A DNA stretch of 64,000 nt. It comes from DASWHX01 sp036397995. Lineage in GTDB: Bacteria; Bacteroidota; Bacteroidia; Cytophagales; Cyclobacteriaceae. Shown in pieces: positions 17,458 through 25,836 of this stretch. Position 1 is the first letter of the stretch. The number at the start of each line of letters is the position of its first letter. The stretch lies in assembly GCA_036397995.1 (NCBI GenBank), contig DASWHX010000046.1, positions 19,668-83,667 of the forward strand. The letters run 5' to 3'. The notes beneath the pieces were generated by a model that searched no databases, had not been told where the DNA came from, and was given only the letters and a program-made list of their open reading frames with translations. The position numbers and the translations under genes are program-made.

Positions 17458-17981
17458 TGGAGGCAGTAGCAAAATTAAATAACGTACCCACCTCACCTCG
17501 TAAGATGAGGCTTGTAGCAGACCTTATTCGAGGTCAGAAGGTAAGCAATGCCTTGAATATTCTGAAGTTTGAAAGAAAGAATGGAGCGCCCAGGCTGGAG
17601 AAATTGCTCTTATCTGCAATCTCGAACTGGCAAAATAAATTTGAAGATGTTAAACTGGAGGAGGCGGAACTTTTTGTTAAGGAAATCAGGGTCGATGGCG
17701 GAAGGATGCTCAAGAGATTAAGACCAGCACCCCAGGGAAGGGCCCACAGAATCAGGAAAAGATCTAACCATGTCACGCTTGTGATCGATAGCTTAAACAA
17801 GCTTGAAGTGAAAGAGAAAGTGGAAAAGACACAGACTGAGGAGAAGCAAAAACCGGTAAAAAAGGAAAAGAAGAAAGCCAAGACTGTGAAAGCAAAAACA
17901 GGGAAAGCAACAACGAAGACAAAAAAGATTGTTAAGAAATCAACTAAGAAAACAGAGAAGAAAACCAAAGGCAAGAAATAA
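17457..17981 (+). CDS. rplV: 50S ribosomal protein L22 with lysine-rich C-terminal extension
   Basis: L22 (uL22) spans the large subunit, with a loop in the exit tunnel. Residues 1-111 are the standard domain (NNVPTSPRKMRLVADLIRG, EIRVDGGRMLKRLRPAPQGR and the RKRSNHVTLVI strand). Residues 112-174 are an added low-complexity tail dominated by Lys, Thr and Ala (KKEKKKAKTVKAKTGKATTK). The family usually ends near residue 110-120. The tail is probably disordered and surface-exposed. Its role is unknown. The end overlaps the rpsC ATG by one base. Confidence 0.96.
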   Translation: MEAVAKLNNVPTSPRKMRLVADLIRGQKVSNALNILKFERKNGAPRLEKLLLSAISNWQNKFEDVKLEEAELFVKEIRVDGGRMLKRLRPAPQGRAHRIRKRSNHVTLVIDSLNKLEVKEKVEKTQTEEKQKPVKKEKKKAKTVKAKTGKATTKTKKIVKKSTKKTEKKTKGKK

Positions 17982-18712
17982 TGGGACAAAAAGTTAATCC
18001 GGTAGGCTTAAGATTAGGAATTATTAAAGGTTGGGATTCCAATTGGTACGGGGGAGGTACATTCTCTGATAAGCTGGTTGAAGATCAGAAAATAAGAAAG
18101 TATGTAAATGCAAGGATACCTAAAGGAGGTATTGCCAAAATTGTTATAGAAAGAACCCTGAAGAGAATAACTCTTACAATTCACACCGCCAGACCAGGTG
18201 TAGTCATTGGAAAAGGAGGAAGCGAAGTTGATAAGATTAAGGAAGAGTTAAAGAAAATAACCAGGAAAGATGTTCAGATAAATATTTTTGAAATAAAAAG
18301 ACCAGAACTTGATGCAAAGTTGGTTGGGGAATCAATCGCCCAGCAATTGGAAGCAAGGATTTCATATCGAAGAGCGATGAAACAAGCAATTGCTTCATCA
18401 ATGCGAGTGGGAGCTCAGGGTATCAAAATAAAAGTATCCGGAAGATTGGGTGGAGCTGAAATGGCCCGAACTGAACAGTATAAGGAAGGTAGAATTCCGC
18501 TTCATACATTACGTGCAGATATCGACTATGCAATTTCTGAGGCACAAACAGTGTACGGGAAAATTGGCATTAAAGTTTGGGTATTTAAAGGTGAAGTATA
18601 CGGTAAGAGAGATTTATCTCCCAACGTGGGCGTATCCAGTTCAACCTCAGGCGGCGCGCAATCAGCAGGTTCACGAAGAAAAGAATCCGGTGGAAGAAGA
18701 AAAAGACGATAA
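17981..18712 (+). CDS. rpsC: 30S ribosomal protein S3
   Basis: S3 (uS3) lies at the mRNA entry channel and contributes to helicase activity. The 243-residue protein begins MGQKVNPVGLRLGIIKGWDS and has a KH RNA-binding motif (ARPGVVIGKGGSEVDKI) plus the C-terminal S3 domain (GIKIKVSGRLGGAEMARTE). It ends in a Ser/Gly/Arg-rich tail (about residues 212-243). The start overlaps the rplV stop by one base. Confidence 0.97.
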   Translation: MGQKVNPVGLRLGIIKGWDSNWYGGGTFSDKLVEDQKIRKYVNARIPKGGIAKIVIERTLKRITLTIHTARPGVVIGKGGSEVDKIKEELKKITRKDVQINIFEIKRPELDAKLVGESIAQQLEARISYRRAMKQAIASSMRVGAQGIKIKVSGRLGGAEMARTEQYKEGRIPLHTLRADIDYAISEAQTVYGKIGIKVWVFKGEVYGKRDLSPNVGVSSSTSGGAQSAGSRRKESGGRRKRR

Positions 18713-18728
18713 TTAGAAAAGAGAAATC

Positions 18729-19154
18729 ATGCTCCAACCGAAAAGAACAAAATTCAGAAGAATGCAAAAAGGCCGGGTGCGAGGTATCGCGCAAAGAGGA
18801 CATACAATCGCCTTTGGATCATTTGCATTAAAATCCATGGAACCGGCCTGGATTACAAGCAGGCAACTTGAAGCTGCAAGGGTGGCAGTAACCAGGGCAA
18901 TGAAACGGCAAGGCCAGGTTTGGATTCGGATTTTTCCTGATAAGCCAATTACAAAAAAACCTGCTGAGGTCCGTATGGGTAAAGGAAAAGGAGCCCCGGA
19001 ATATTGGGTAGCAGTTGTAAAGCCTGGAACAATTCTTTTTGAATCAGCAGGAGTGCCAATCGCTTTGGCTAAAGAGTCAATGGCCCTGGCAGCACAAAAA
19101 TTACCAATAAGAACAAAATTTGTTGTTCGTAAAGATTATACCGAGAGCAAATAA
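18729..19154 (+). CDS. rplP: 50S ribosomal protein L16
   Basis: L16 (uL16) helps shape the A-site tRNA pocket. The 141 residues start MLQPKRTKFRRMQKGRVRG and contain AFGSFALKSMEPAWITSRQ, RIFPDKPITKKPAEVRMGKG and KGAPEYWVAVVKPG. Normal length. It is 16 bases after rpsC and overlaps rpmC by one base. Confidence 0.98.
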   Translation: MLQPKRTKFRRMQKGRVRGIAQRGHTIAFGSFALKSMEPAWITSRQLEAARVAVTRAMKRQGQVWIRIFPDKPITKKPAEVRMGKGKGAPEYWVAVVKPGTILFESAGVPIALAKESMALAAQKLPIRTKFVVRKDYTESK

Positions 19155-19348
19155 TGAAACCAGCAGAAATTAAAAAACTTTCATCAGAAGAACTGAGAGA
19201 GAAAATAAAAGGCGAAAAGGAATCGCTTCAGAAAATGAAATTTTCTCATGCAATAAGCCCTATTGAAAACCCTATGAAAATTCGTGAGGCAAAGAAACTT
19301 ATAGCAAGACTTAAAACTGAATTAACAGCAAAAGGGGATGCCAACTAG
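19154..19348 (+). CDS. rpmC: 50S ribosomal protein L29
   Basis: L29 (uL29) is a small helical protein near the tunnel exit, beside L23. The 64 residues are two helices (KPAEIKKLSSEELREKIK and IREAKKLIARLKTELTAK), as in the family. The start overlaps the rplP stop. Its stop lies inside the region of an alternative rpsQ start. Confidence 0.96.
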   Translation: MKPAEIKKLSSEELREKIKGEKESLQKMKFSHAISPIENPMKIREAKKLIARLKTELTAKGDAN

Positions 19349-19349
19349 T

Positions 19350-19610
19350 ATGCAAGCAACAAGAAATTTACGAAAGGAAAGAATTGGTGAAGTAATTAGC
19401 AACAAGATGGATAAGTCCATTACAGTTGCGGTGAGAAGAAAAGTGAAGCATCCTATTTATGGCAAATTCATCCGAAAGACCACCAAGTTTATGGCTCATG
19501 ATGAGAAAAATGAATGTGGCATCGGTGATACTGTAAAAATAATGGAAACCAGACCCCTGAGCAAAAGTAAAAGGTGGCGGTTAATAGAGATAATTGAAAA
19601 GGCAAAATAA
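19350..19610 (+). CDS. rpsQ: 30S ribosomal protein S17
   Basis: S17 (uS17) is an OB-fold primary binder of 16S rRNA. The motif GEVISNKMDKSITVAV followed by KHPIYGKFIRKTTKFMAHDE and GDTVKIMETRPLSKSKRWRL is diagnostic. An ATG at 19338 would overlap rpmC by 11 bases and add MPTS. I chose the ATG at 19350, one base after the rpmC stop, giving 86 residues starting MQATRNLRKE. Confidence 0.95.
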   Translation: MQATRNLRKERIGEVISNKMDKSITVAVRRKVKHPIYGKFIRKTTKFMAHDEKNECGIGDTVKIMETRPLSKSKRWRLIEIIEKAK

Positions 19611-19612
19611 AA

Positions 19613-19981
19613 ATGATACAGCAAGAAACAAAGCTGATTGTAGCGGATAACAGCGGAGCAAAGGAAGTGCTTTGTATTCGTGTGCTTGGCGGAACCCGAA
19701 AGAGGTACGCCAGCCTGGGTGACAAAATCGTAGTCACCGTTAAATCCGCATTAACCTCAAGCGCGTTGAAAAAGGGAACAGTTTCCAAGGCCGTAGTTGT
19801 ACGAACCAAAAAAGAAGTCCGCAGAAAGGATGGATCGTATATCAGATTTGAAGATAACGCTGCTGTCTTGCTTAACCCGCAGGATGAGCCTCGGGGAACA
19901 AGGATATTCGGCCCTGTTGCAAGAGAGTTGCGAGAGAAACAGTTCATGAAAATTGTATCACTGGCACCAGAGGTAATTTAA
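19613..19981 (+). CDS. rplN: 50S ribosomal protein L14
   Basis: L14 (uL14) forms bridge B8 with the small subunit and is the binding site of the silencing factor RsfS. The 122 residues begin MIQQETKLIVADNSGAKEVL and end in GTRIFGPVARELREKQFMKI, both classic. Normal length. The gaps to rpsQ and rplX are 2 bases each. Confidence 0.98.
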   Translation: MIQQETKLIVADNSGAKEVLCIRVLGGTRKRYASLGDKIVVTVKSALTSSALKKGTVSKAVVVRTKKEVRRKDGSYIRFEDNAAVLLNPQDEPRGTRIFGPVARELREKQFMKIVSLAPEVI

Positions 19982-19983
19982 AA

Positions 19984-20331
19984 ATGGAAAGGAGATATAA
20001 CAAACAGCCCAAACTTCATATCATTAAAGGTGATACCGTAATGATTATATCCGGAAATGACAAGGGGAAAAAAGGCAAAGTTCTGGAAGTTCTTGTTTCA
20101 AAAAACAGGGCTATTGTTGAAGGGATGAATATTGTGAGCAAACACGTAAAACCCTCAGCAAAGAATCCTGATGGAGGCATCCGGAAGACTGAAGCTGGTA
20201 TCCATTTGAGCAACCTTATGGTGATAGAACCTTCCTCCGGTGAACCAACCAGAACCGGAAGAAAAAAGAACGATAAAGGTAAACTTCAAAGATATTCAAA
20301 GAAAACAGGAGAATTTATTACCAATGGCTAA
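19984..20331 (+). CDS. rplX: 50S ribosomal protein L24
   Basis: L24 (uL24) is one of the two proteins that start 50S assembly. The 115 residues contain the KOW motif (IKGDTVMIISGNDKGKKGKV) and NIVSKHVKPSAKNPDGGI, followed by a slightly long basic C-terminus with about ten more residues than in E. coli. The last 8 bases overlap the preferred start of rplE. Confidence 0.97.
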   Translation: MERRYNKQPKLHIIKGDTVMIISGNDKGKKGKVLEVLVSKNRAIVEGMNIVSKHVKPSAKNPDGGIRKTEAGIHLSNLMVIEPSSGEPTRTGRKKNDKGKLQRYSKKTGEFITNG

Positions 20332-20878
20332 TCCAAGACTAAAAGAATTATACAAAAAGGAAATCGTCCCGTCTCTGAAGGAAAAATTCCAATACAAATC
20401 TTTAATGGAAGTTCCAAAGATTCAAAAGATTTCCATTAACAAGGGTATCGGGGAAGCTGTATCCGACAAGAAACTGGTTGACGTAGGCGTTGAAGAACTT
20501 ACTGCAATCTCAGGACAAAGGGCGGTAGCTACTTTATCAAAGAAAGCAATCTCAAACTTCAAACTTCGTGAAGAAATGCCCATCGGTGCCAGAGTTACCC
20601 TTCGTGGAGATAAAATGTATGAGTTTCTTGACAGACTCATGAATGTTGCTCTTCCCAGAGTGCGCGACTTCAGGGGAGTTAATGACAAAGGGTTTGATGG
20701 AAGGGGGAACTATACACTTGGTGTTAAGGAACAAATAATTTTTCCTGAAATCAGTATTGATAAAGTCAATAAGATAAACGGAATGAATATTACAATCGTG
20801 ACAACGGCAAAAACCGACAAAGAAAGTTATGAATTGCTTAAAGCATTCGGGATGCCTTTCACTAACAGAAACAATTAA
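20324..20878 (+). CDS. rplE: 50S ribosomal protein L5
   Basis: L5 (uL5) binds 5S rRNA and contacts P-site tRNA and S13. An open frame extends back to 20240, but the family N-terminus (MANPRLKELYKKEIVPSL) starts at the ATG at 20324, giving 184 residues, the normal size. KIQKISINKGIGEAVSDKK and GRGNYTLGVKEQIIFPEI are conserved. The ATG sits 8 bases inside rplX, so translation is coupled. Confidence 0.96.
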   Translation: MANPRLKELYKKEIVPSLKEKFQYKSLMEVPKIQKISINKGIGEAVSDKKLVDVGVEELTAISGQRAVATLSKKAISNFKLREEMPIGARVTLRGDKMYEFLDRLMNVALPRVRDFRGVNDKGFDGRGNYTLGVKEQIIFPEISIDKVNKINGMNITIVTTAKTDKESYELLKAFGMPFTNRNN

Positions 20879-20881
20879 CAA

Positions 20882-21151
20882 ATGGCCAAAGAATCAGTAA
20901 AAGCTAGAGAGAGAAAGAGAAGAGTCCTTGTCATCAGGTATGCGGCAAAAAGGAAGGCTCTGAAAGCGGCAGGCGATTATCAGGGCTTGGATAAGTTGCC
21001 GAGAAATGCATCCCCAGTGCGCTTGAAAAACCGGTGTAAGTTAACCGGCAGGCCCAAAGGCTATATGAGAAAATTCGGCATTTCAAGGGTAACTTTTAGA
21101 GAGATGGCAAGCACAGGAATGATACCTGGAATAACGAAGGCCAGCTGGTAA
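20882..21151 (+). CDS. rpsN: 30S ribosomal protein S14, zinc-free type
   Basis: S14 (uS14) is a 30S head protein. The 89 residues have the long, zinc-independent form: the C-terminal RNA-binding segment NRCKLTGRPKGYMRKFGISR carries one Cys and no CxxC pairs. It starts 3 bases after rplE. A 92-base gap with a new promoter and hairpin separates it from rpsH. Confidence 0.97.
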   Translation: MAKESVKARERKRRVLVIRYAAKRKALKAAGDYQGLDKLPRNASPVRLKNRCKLTGRPKGYMRKFGISRVTFREMASTGMIPGITKASW

Positions 21152-21167
21152 AAGAATGCCATTCGGC

Positions 21168-21198
21168 TTTAAATTGACAGTAAAATGAAATAACTTTG
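21168..21198 (+). promoter_or_regulatory. Internal promoter ahead of rpsH
   Basis: TAACTTTG at 21191-21198 matches the TAnnTTTG element. The best upstream partner at the right distance is TTTA (21168-21171), 19 bases away, a 3-of-4 match to TTTG. It would start a second transcript for rpsH through rplQ at about 21202. Confidence 0.6.
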
Positions 21199-21224
21199 CA
21201 GGCCCAAAATGGGTGTGCATTTTT
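21197..21224 (+). promoter_or_regulatory. Short hairpin and T-tract in the rpsH leader
   Basis: TGCAGGCCC (21197-21205) faces GGGTGTGCA (21211-21219) with one mismatch and one G-T pair, then TTTTT (21220-21224). Transcription from the promoter just upstream would begin inside the left arm, so only the GCCC/GGGT core is sure to form in RNA. It resembles the rpsL leader. Confidence 0.45.
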
Positions 21225-21243
21225 GCTTTATAAATGAAATGAG

Positions 21244-21642
21244 ATGACAGATCCTATTGCAGATTTCTTAACCCGGATTAGAAACGCTGTTAAGGCGAAT
21301 AAGAGGATTGTGGATATTCCTGCTTCAAACATAAAGAAGGAAATAACCAAAGTACTCTTTGAAAAAGGCTATATAAAGAATTATAAGTTCGAGGATGGAG
21401 TTAACTATCAGGGAAATATAAAAATCGCTCTGAAGTATAACCCCGTCACCAAGACATCGGCGTTGGTTCAACTGAAAAGGGTAAGTAAGCCAGGGCTTAG
21501 GAAATATTCAAAGGGTGCTGATGCTCCCAGAGTGCTAAACGGCTTGGGTATTGCAATCTTGTCTACCTCACAGGGGGTTATGACGGATAAAGAGGCACGA
21601 CAAAAGAATATTGGCGGTGAGATATTGTGTCATGTTTATTAA
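21244..21642 (+). CDS. rpsH: 30S ribosomal protein S8
   Basis: S8 (uS8) is a primary 16S rRNA binder and, in E. coli, the repressor of the spc operon. The 132 residues begin MTDPIADFLTRIRNAVKANK and end in the motif GIAILSTSQGVMTDKEARQ. Normal length. It is the first gene behind the internal promoter, so self-regulation through the leader is possible but not shown. Confidence 0.97.
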   Translation: MTDPIADFLTRIRNAVKANKRIVDIPASNIKKEITKVLFEKGYIKNYKFEDGVNYQGNIKIALKYNPVTKTSALVQLKRVSKPGLRKYSKGADAPRVLNGLGIAILSTSQGVMTDKEARQKNIGGEILCHVY

Positions 21643-21654
21643 TCAGGAATAAGA

Positions 21655-22206
21655 ATGTCGCGAATTGGAAATAAAATAATTGAGATTCCCAAAGATGTTA
21701 CCATTGAGGTTAAAGAAGGTAACATTTCGGTTAAAGGACCAAAAGGCTCACTATCCCTGGAGATGGATTCTGACTTTAAACTAAATCAGGAAGAAGGCTC
21801 TGCAACTTTGAAACGGCCAACTGAGCAGAAACGACATAAGGCTTTACATGGTCTCTACAGATCACTGATTAATAACATGGTTGTCGGAGTAACAAACGGA
21901 TATAAAAAAGAGCTCGAGGTGATTGGAGTGGGATATAAAGCAGCAGTTCAGGGGAAAGTACTTGAACTTAGTCTCGGTTATTCTCATAATATATACTTTG
22001 GAATTCCTGAAGACCTGAAAATCTCAGCCGAGACGGTGAAGGGTAAGAATCCTACTATTACTATAGAAGGCATTGATAAGCAATTAGTGGGTCAGGTAGC
22101 TGCGAAGATTAAATCTTTAAGGAAAGTAGAGCCATATAAAGGCAAGGGCATTCGATTTGTTGGTGAATATGTTAGAAGAAAAGCAGGTAAAACTGCAGCA
22201 AAATAA
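21655..22206 (+). CDS. rplF: 50S ribosomal protein L6
   Basis: L6 (uL6) supports the sarcin-ricin loop and factor binding. The 183-residue protein starts MSRIGNKIIEIPKDVTI and shows the duplicated L6 fold, with the C-terminal rRNA-binding signature EPYKGKGIRFVGEYVRRKAG. Normal length. It is 12 bases after rpsH. Confidence 0.98.
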   Translation: MSRIGNKIIEIPKDVTIEVKEGNISVKGPKGSLSLEMDSDFKLNQEEGSATLKRPTEQKRHKALHGLYRSLINNMVVGVTNGYKKELEVIGVGYKAAVQGKVLELSLGYSHNIYFGIPEDLKISAETVKGKNPTITIEGIDKQLVGQVAAKIKSLRKVEPYKGKGIRFVGEYVRRKAGKTAAK

Positions 22207-22213
22207 GTGAGCA

Positions 22214-22564
22214 ATGGCAGTAACTAAGCTAGTAAGACGCAGAAAAATACGCTACGGTATCAGGAACAAAGTAAGTGGCACAGCGGAGCGACCAAGGTTA
22301 TCTGTATTTAAAAGTAACAGAGCTATCTATGGTCAGTTAATAGATGATGCCAAAGCTGAGACAATAGTAGCCTTTAACTCATCGAAACTTGATCTGAAAA
22401 GCAACAATACAGTTGCATCCAGCAAGGATGTGGGGAAAAAGCTTGCTGAACTAGCGATTGACAAAGGAATAAAAAAAGTTGTTTTTGATCGGGGAGGATA
22501 TAAATACCACGGGCAAATAAAGGCATTAGCTGAGGGTGCCCGTGAAGGAGGACTAGAATTTTAA
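22214..22564 (+). CDS. rplR: 50S ribosomal protein L18
   Basis: L18 (uL18) binds 5S rRNA with L5 and L25. The 116 residues show the basic N-terminus (RRRKIRYGIRNKVSGTAERP), the family motif RLSVFKSNRAIYGQLIDD and the C-terminal VVFDRGGYKYHGQIKALAEG. Normal length, 7 bases after rplF. Confidence 0.98.
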   Translation: MAVTKLVRRRKIRYGIRNKVSGTAERPRLSVFKSNRAIYGQLIDDAKAETIVAFNSSKLDLKSNNTVASSKDVGKKLAELAIDKGIKKVVFDRGGYKYHGQIKALAEGAREGGLEF

Positions 22565-22575
22565 ATTATAAAACC

Positions 22576-23094
22576 ATGTTGCAACAAAATATCAGAACAG
22601 TAAAAGCAAGCGAAATAGATCTCAAAGAAAGGGTTGTTGCTATTAAAAGAGTAGCCAAGGTGGTTAAGGGAGGTCGTCGTTTCAGTTTTTCTGCAATTGT
22701 GGTTGTCGGTGATGGCAATGGTGTTGTAGGATATGGACTCGGGAAAGCTAACGAAGTAACAGATGCAATCACAAAAGGAATTGATGATGCAAAAAAGAAC
22801 CTAGTAAAAGTACCTATTCATAAGCATACAGTTCCCCATGAGGCAATAGGTAAGTTTGGTGGAGGACGGGTATTGCTTAGACCAGCAGCCCCCGGAACAG
22901 GTGTAATTGCAGGGGGTGCTATGCGAGCAGTTTTGGAAAGTGCCGGAGTAAGAGACGTGTTAGGAAAATCAAAAGGTTCTTCAAACCCTCATAACGTGGT
23001 TAAAGCAACTTTTGACGCATTAACCAGAATGAGAGATGCATATACCGTAGCACAGCACCGCGGAGTTCAATTGAGTAAGGTATTTAATGGATAA
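22576..23094 (+). CDS. rpsE: 30S ribosomal protein S5
   Basis: S5 (uS5) takes part in mRNA entry and decoding fidelity. The 172 residues contain the N-terminal double-stranded RNA-binding-like domain (GGRRFSFSAIVVVGDGNGVV) and the C-terminal half (GTGVIAGGAMRAVLESAGVR, then SSNPHNVVKATFDAL). Normal length. It begins 11 bases after rplR. Confidence 0.98.
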   Translation: MLQQNIRTVKASEIDLKERVVAIKRVAKVVKGGRRFSFSAIVVVGDGNGVVGYGLGKANEVTDAITKGIDDAKKNLVKVPIHKHTVPHEAIGKFGGGRVLLRPAAPGTGVIAGGAMRAVLESAGVRDVLGKSKGSSNPHNVVKATFDALTRMRDAYTVAQHRGVQLSKVFNG

Positions 23095-23100
23095 CAAGAG

Positions 23101-23280
23101 ATGGCCAAAGTAAGAATATCACAAGTAAGAAGCACTATTAAAAGACCGGAGCGTCAGAAAAGAACCATCAAAGCTCTTGGGTTAGGAAAGATTAATAGAA
23201 TGGTAGAAGTTGAGTTAACTCCCCAGATTCAGGGAATGATAAATAAGGTAAGCCATTTGGTATCTGTAACAGAATTATAA
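23101..23280 (+). CDS. rpmD: 50S ribosomal protein L30
   Basis: This is a 59-residue open frame between rpsE and rplO. It reads MAKVRISQVRSTIKRPERQK and continues with TIKALGLGKINRMVEVELTP, the L30 (uL30) pattern, ending VSVTEL. It lies 6 bases after rpsE and one base before the rplO ATG, exactly where rpmD sits in the spc operon. Confidence 0.96.
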   Translation: MAKVRISQVRSTIKRPERQKRTIKALGLGKINRMVEVELTPQIQGMINKVSHLVSVTEL

Positions 23281-23281
23281 A

Positions 23282-23731
23282 ATGAAATTATCAACATTAA
23301 AGCCAGCTAAAGGCTCGGTCAGAAAAAGTAAACGAGTTGGCAGAGGTCAGGGTTCAGGTAGAGGAGGAACGTCTACTCGAGGGCATAAGGGTGCTCAATC
23401 ACGTTCAGGATATTCAAGCAAAGCTGGATTTGAAGGAGGACAGATGCCACTTCAAAGGCGAGTTCCAAAGTTTGGATTTAAGAATAATAATAAAATTGAG
23501 TTCAAGGCGATCAATCTGGATACGCTTGAGAATCTTGCGTCTCAAACCAAAGTAGCTTCCATTGACACCGGATTATTGATAAAAAATGGACTTGCTGCAA
23601 AAAAAGATAAAGTGAAGATTCTTGGACGGGGTGAGTTGAAAACGAAAATTGAAGTAAAAGCACATGCCTTTTCTAATTCAGCTATAGAGGCGATCGAAAA
23701 AGCTGGAGGAAAGGCCATAACTATAGAATGA
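23282..23731 (+). CDS. rplO: 50S ribosomal protein L15
   Basis: L15 (uL15) is a late assembly protein. The 149 residues begin with the family pattern MKLSTLKPAKGSVRKSKRVG and the Gly/Arg-rich arm (GRGQGSGRGGTSTRGHKGAQ), and continue with FEGGQMPLQRRVPKFGF. The last 4 bases (ATGA) overlap the secY start. Confidence 0.98.
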   Translation: MKLSTLKPAKGSVRKSKRVGRGQGSGRGGTSTRGHKGAQSRSGYSSKAGFEGGQMPLQRRVPKFGFKNNNKIEFKAINLDTLENLASQTKVASIDTGLLIKNGLAAKKDKVKILGRGELKTKIEVKAHAFSNSAIEAIEKAGGKAITIE

Positions 23732-25050
23732 AGAATTTCTTTACAACCATAAAGAACATTTTTTCCATTGAGGAATTGAGGACACGGATCATCAATACCA
23801 TTGGGTATTTATTGATTTTCAGACTTGGTTCTTACATAGTTTTGCCTGGAATTGATCCAGTCATTCTAAAATCAATCACCGGCGATCCTACCGGTATTTT
23901 TGGATTATTAAACACCTTCCTTGGAGGCGCTTTTCAGCGCGCATCCATTTTTGCGTTGGGAATAATGCCCTATATATCCGCTTCAATTGTTGTCCAGTTG
24001 TTAACGGTCGCAGTTCCTTATTTCCAAAAACTTCAAAAAGAAGGAGAATCAGGAAGAAAACGAATCAACCAGATAACAAGAGTTCTGACCATTGCTATAA
24101 CATTTATGCAGGCTTTCAGTTACTTGTCAGTAACAATTCCGGCTGAAGCAATCACTATTAGCCCATTCTTGTTCAAAGCATCATCCATAATTATCCTTGT
24201 TACCGGAACCATGTTTGCCATGTGGCTTGGTGAGAGAATAACCGATAGGGGAATAGGTAACGGTATTTCAATGTTGATAATGATTGGTATCATTTCAAGA
24301 TTGCCATCCCAATTGGTGGCCGAAGGCCTTTCAAAGGGGATGCCAGGGGCTTTAATGTTTATTCTTGAATTAGTAACCCTGTTTTTTGTCGTTATGGCCG
24401 TAGTAATGTTTACCCAGGCAATTAGGAGAATCCCGGTTCAATATGCCAAACAAGTGGTAGGAAACAAAGTGTATGGGGGGCAAAGACAATATATACCATT
24501 GAAAGTTAATTCGGCAGGAGTAATGCCCATAATATTTGCTCAGGCGTTAATGTTCATACCGCCTTTGATAGCAGGCTTATGGGCAGACAACGATATTTCC
24601 ATTTACATAGGCACTGTCTTCAATGACACAACTTCCTGGCAATATACGCTTGTGTTTGGAATCCTGATTTTAGTATTTACATTTTTCTATACCGCAATCA
24701 CTGTTAATCCAAACCAGATTGCAGACGATATGAAACGAAATGGAGGGTTTATTCCCGGAGTAAAACCAGGGAAGCAAACTTCCGAATTTATTGATAATAT
24801 ATTAACAAGGATAACATTTCCTGGATCCGTTTTTCTTGCCATAGTAGCTATAATGCCCACCTTTGCTGTGCTTGCCGGAGTAACTCCCGGATTTTCACAG
24901 TTTTATGGTGGAACATCGCTTTTGATTATGGTTGGGGTTATACTTGATACCCTGGCGCAGATTGAAAGTTATTTACTAATGAGGCATTATGAAGGAATGA
25001 TGAAGTCAGGAAGGATAAAAGGACGTTCTCAAAATGTTGCTGTTGCTTAA
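23728..25050 (+). CDS. secY: Protein translocase subunit SecY
   Basis: SecY is the channel-forming subunit of the SecYEG translocon in the inner membrane. The 440-residue protein has ten predicted membrane segments. Motifs seen are FALGIMPYISASIVVQLL, the plug region near GIFGLLNTFLGG, GERITDRGIGNGISMLIM and the cytoplasmic loop RRIPVQYAKQVVG. It overlaps rplO by 4 bases and is followed by map 6 bases later, the normal spc-operon end. Confidence 0.98.
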   Translation: MKNFFTTIKNIFSIEELRTRIINTIGYLLIFRLGSYIVLPGIDPVILKSITGDPTGIFGLLNTFLGGAFQRASIFALGIMPYISASIVVQLLTVAVPYFQKLQKEGESGRKRINQITRVLTIAITFMQAFSYLSVTIPAEAITISPFLFKASSIIILVTGTMFAMWLGERITDRGIGNGISMLIMIGIISRLPSQLVAEGLSKGMPGALMFILELVTLFFVVMAVVMFTQAIRRIPVQYAKQVVGNKVYGGQRQYIPLKVNSAGVMPIIFAQALMFIPPLIAGLWADNDISIYIGTVFNDTTSWQYTLVFGILILVFTFFYTAITVNPNQIADDMKRNGGFIPGVKPGKQTSEFIDNILTRITFPGSVFLAIVAIMPTFAVLAGVTPGFSQFYGGTSLLIMVGVILDTLAQIESYLLMRHYEGMMKSGRIKGRSQNVAVA

Positions 25051-25056
25051 TTAGTA

Positions 25057-25836
25057 ATGATTCATTACAAAACAGCGGAAGAAGTTGAACTGATAAAGGA
25101 AAGTGCTGAAATTCTTAGCAGAGCTCATGGTGAAGTTGCTTCCATGATTAGACCTGGCGTGAAGACCATCGACCTTGACCATAGAGCTGAGTCTTTTATT
25201 AAAGATCAGGGTGGTAAACCTTCATTTAAGAATTACAAATCCTTCCCATTTTCATTATGCATTAGTTTAAATGAAAATGTGGTTCACGGCTTTCCCGGGA
25301 AATATGAACTTCAAGAGGGAGACATTGTTTCCATTGATTGTGGCGTCTTTTATAAAGGATTTCATAGTGATTGTGCATACACCTATCCGGTAGGTCCAGT
25401 TTCTCCGGATAAGGAAGAATTATTAAAAATTACTGAAGAATCTCTTTATGAGGGCATACGGAATGCAAAAGCAGGAAACCGCATTGGTGACATTAGTTTC
25501 TCAATTCAGGAATATACAGAGAAACGAGGATTTTCAGTAGTGCGCGAATTGGTTGGTCATGGTATTGGAAAAAACCTGCATGAATCTCCTGAAGTACCTA
25601 ATTATGGTAAAAGAGGCAATGGGCCTAAAATAAAGCCCGGATTGGTAATTGCCATTGAACCCATGATTAATATGGGCCGAAGAAATGTGGTTCAGGAAAA
25701 TGATGGATGGACAATAAGAACCCAGGACAGGGAACCATCTGCTCACTTTGAGCATACAGTAGCTATTTTTGAGGGTAAAACAGAAATATTGACGACACAT
25801 AAATATATAGAAGAGAATTTTGTAATGAATGGCTAA
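25057..25836 (+). CDS. map: Type I methionine aminopeptidase
   Basis: This enzyme removes the initiator methionine from new proteins. The 259-residue product has all five metal ligands: D94 and D105 (SIDCGVFYKGFHSDCAY), H168 (GHGIGK), E201 (AIEPMIN) and E232 (FEHTVAI). There is no N-terminal zinc-finger extension. It lies between secY and infA, and its last 8 bases overlap the infA start. Confidence 0.97.
   Translation: MIHYKTAEEVELIKESAEILSRAHGEVASMIRPGVKTIDLDHRAESFIKDQGGKPSFKNYKSFPFSLCISLNENVVHGFPGKYELQEGDIVSIDCGVFYKGFHSDCAYTYPVGPVSPDKEELLKITEESLYEGIRNAKAGNRIGDISFSIQEYTEKRGFSVVRELVGHGIGKNLHESPEVPNYGKRGNGPKIKPGLVIAIEPMINMGRRNVVQENDGWTIRTQDREPSAHFEHTVAIFEGKTEILTTHKYIEENFVMNG

Noticed and set aside
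20240..20323. Upstream extension of rplE inside rplX
   Set aside because: It would add 28 residues unlike L5; the ATG at 20324 gives the normal protein.
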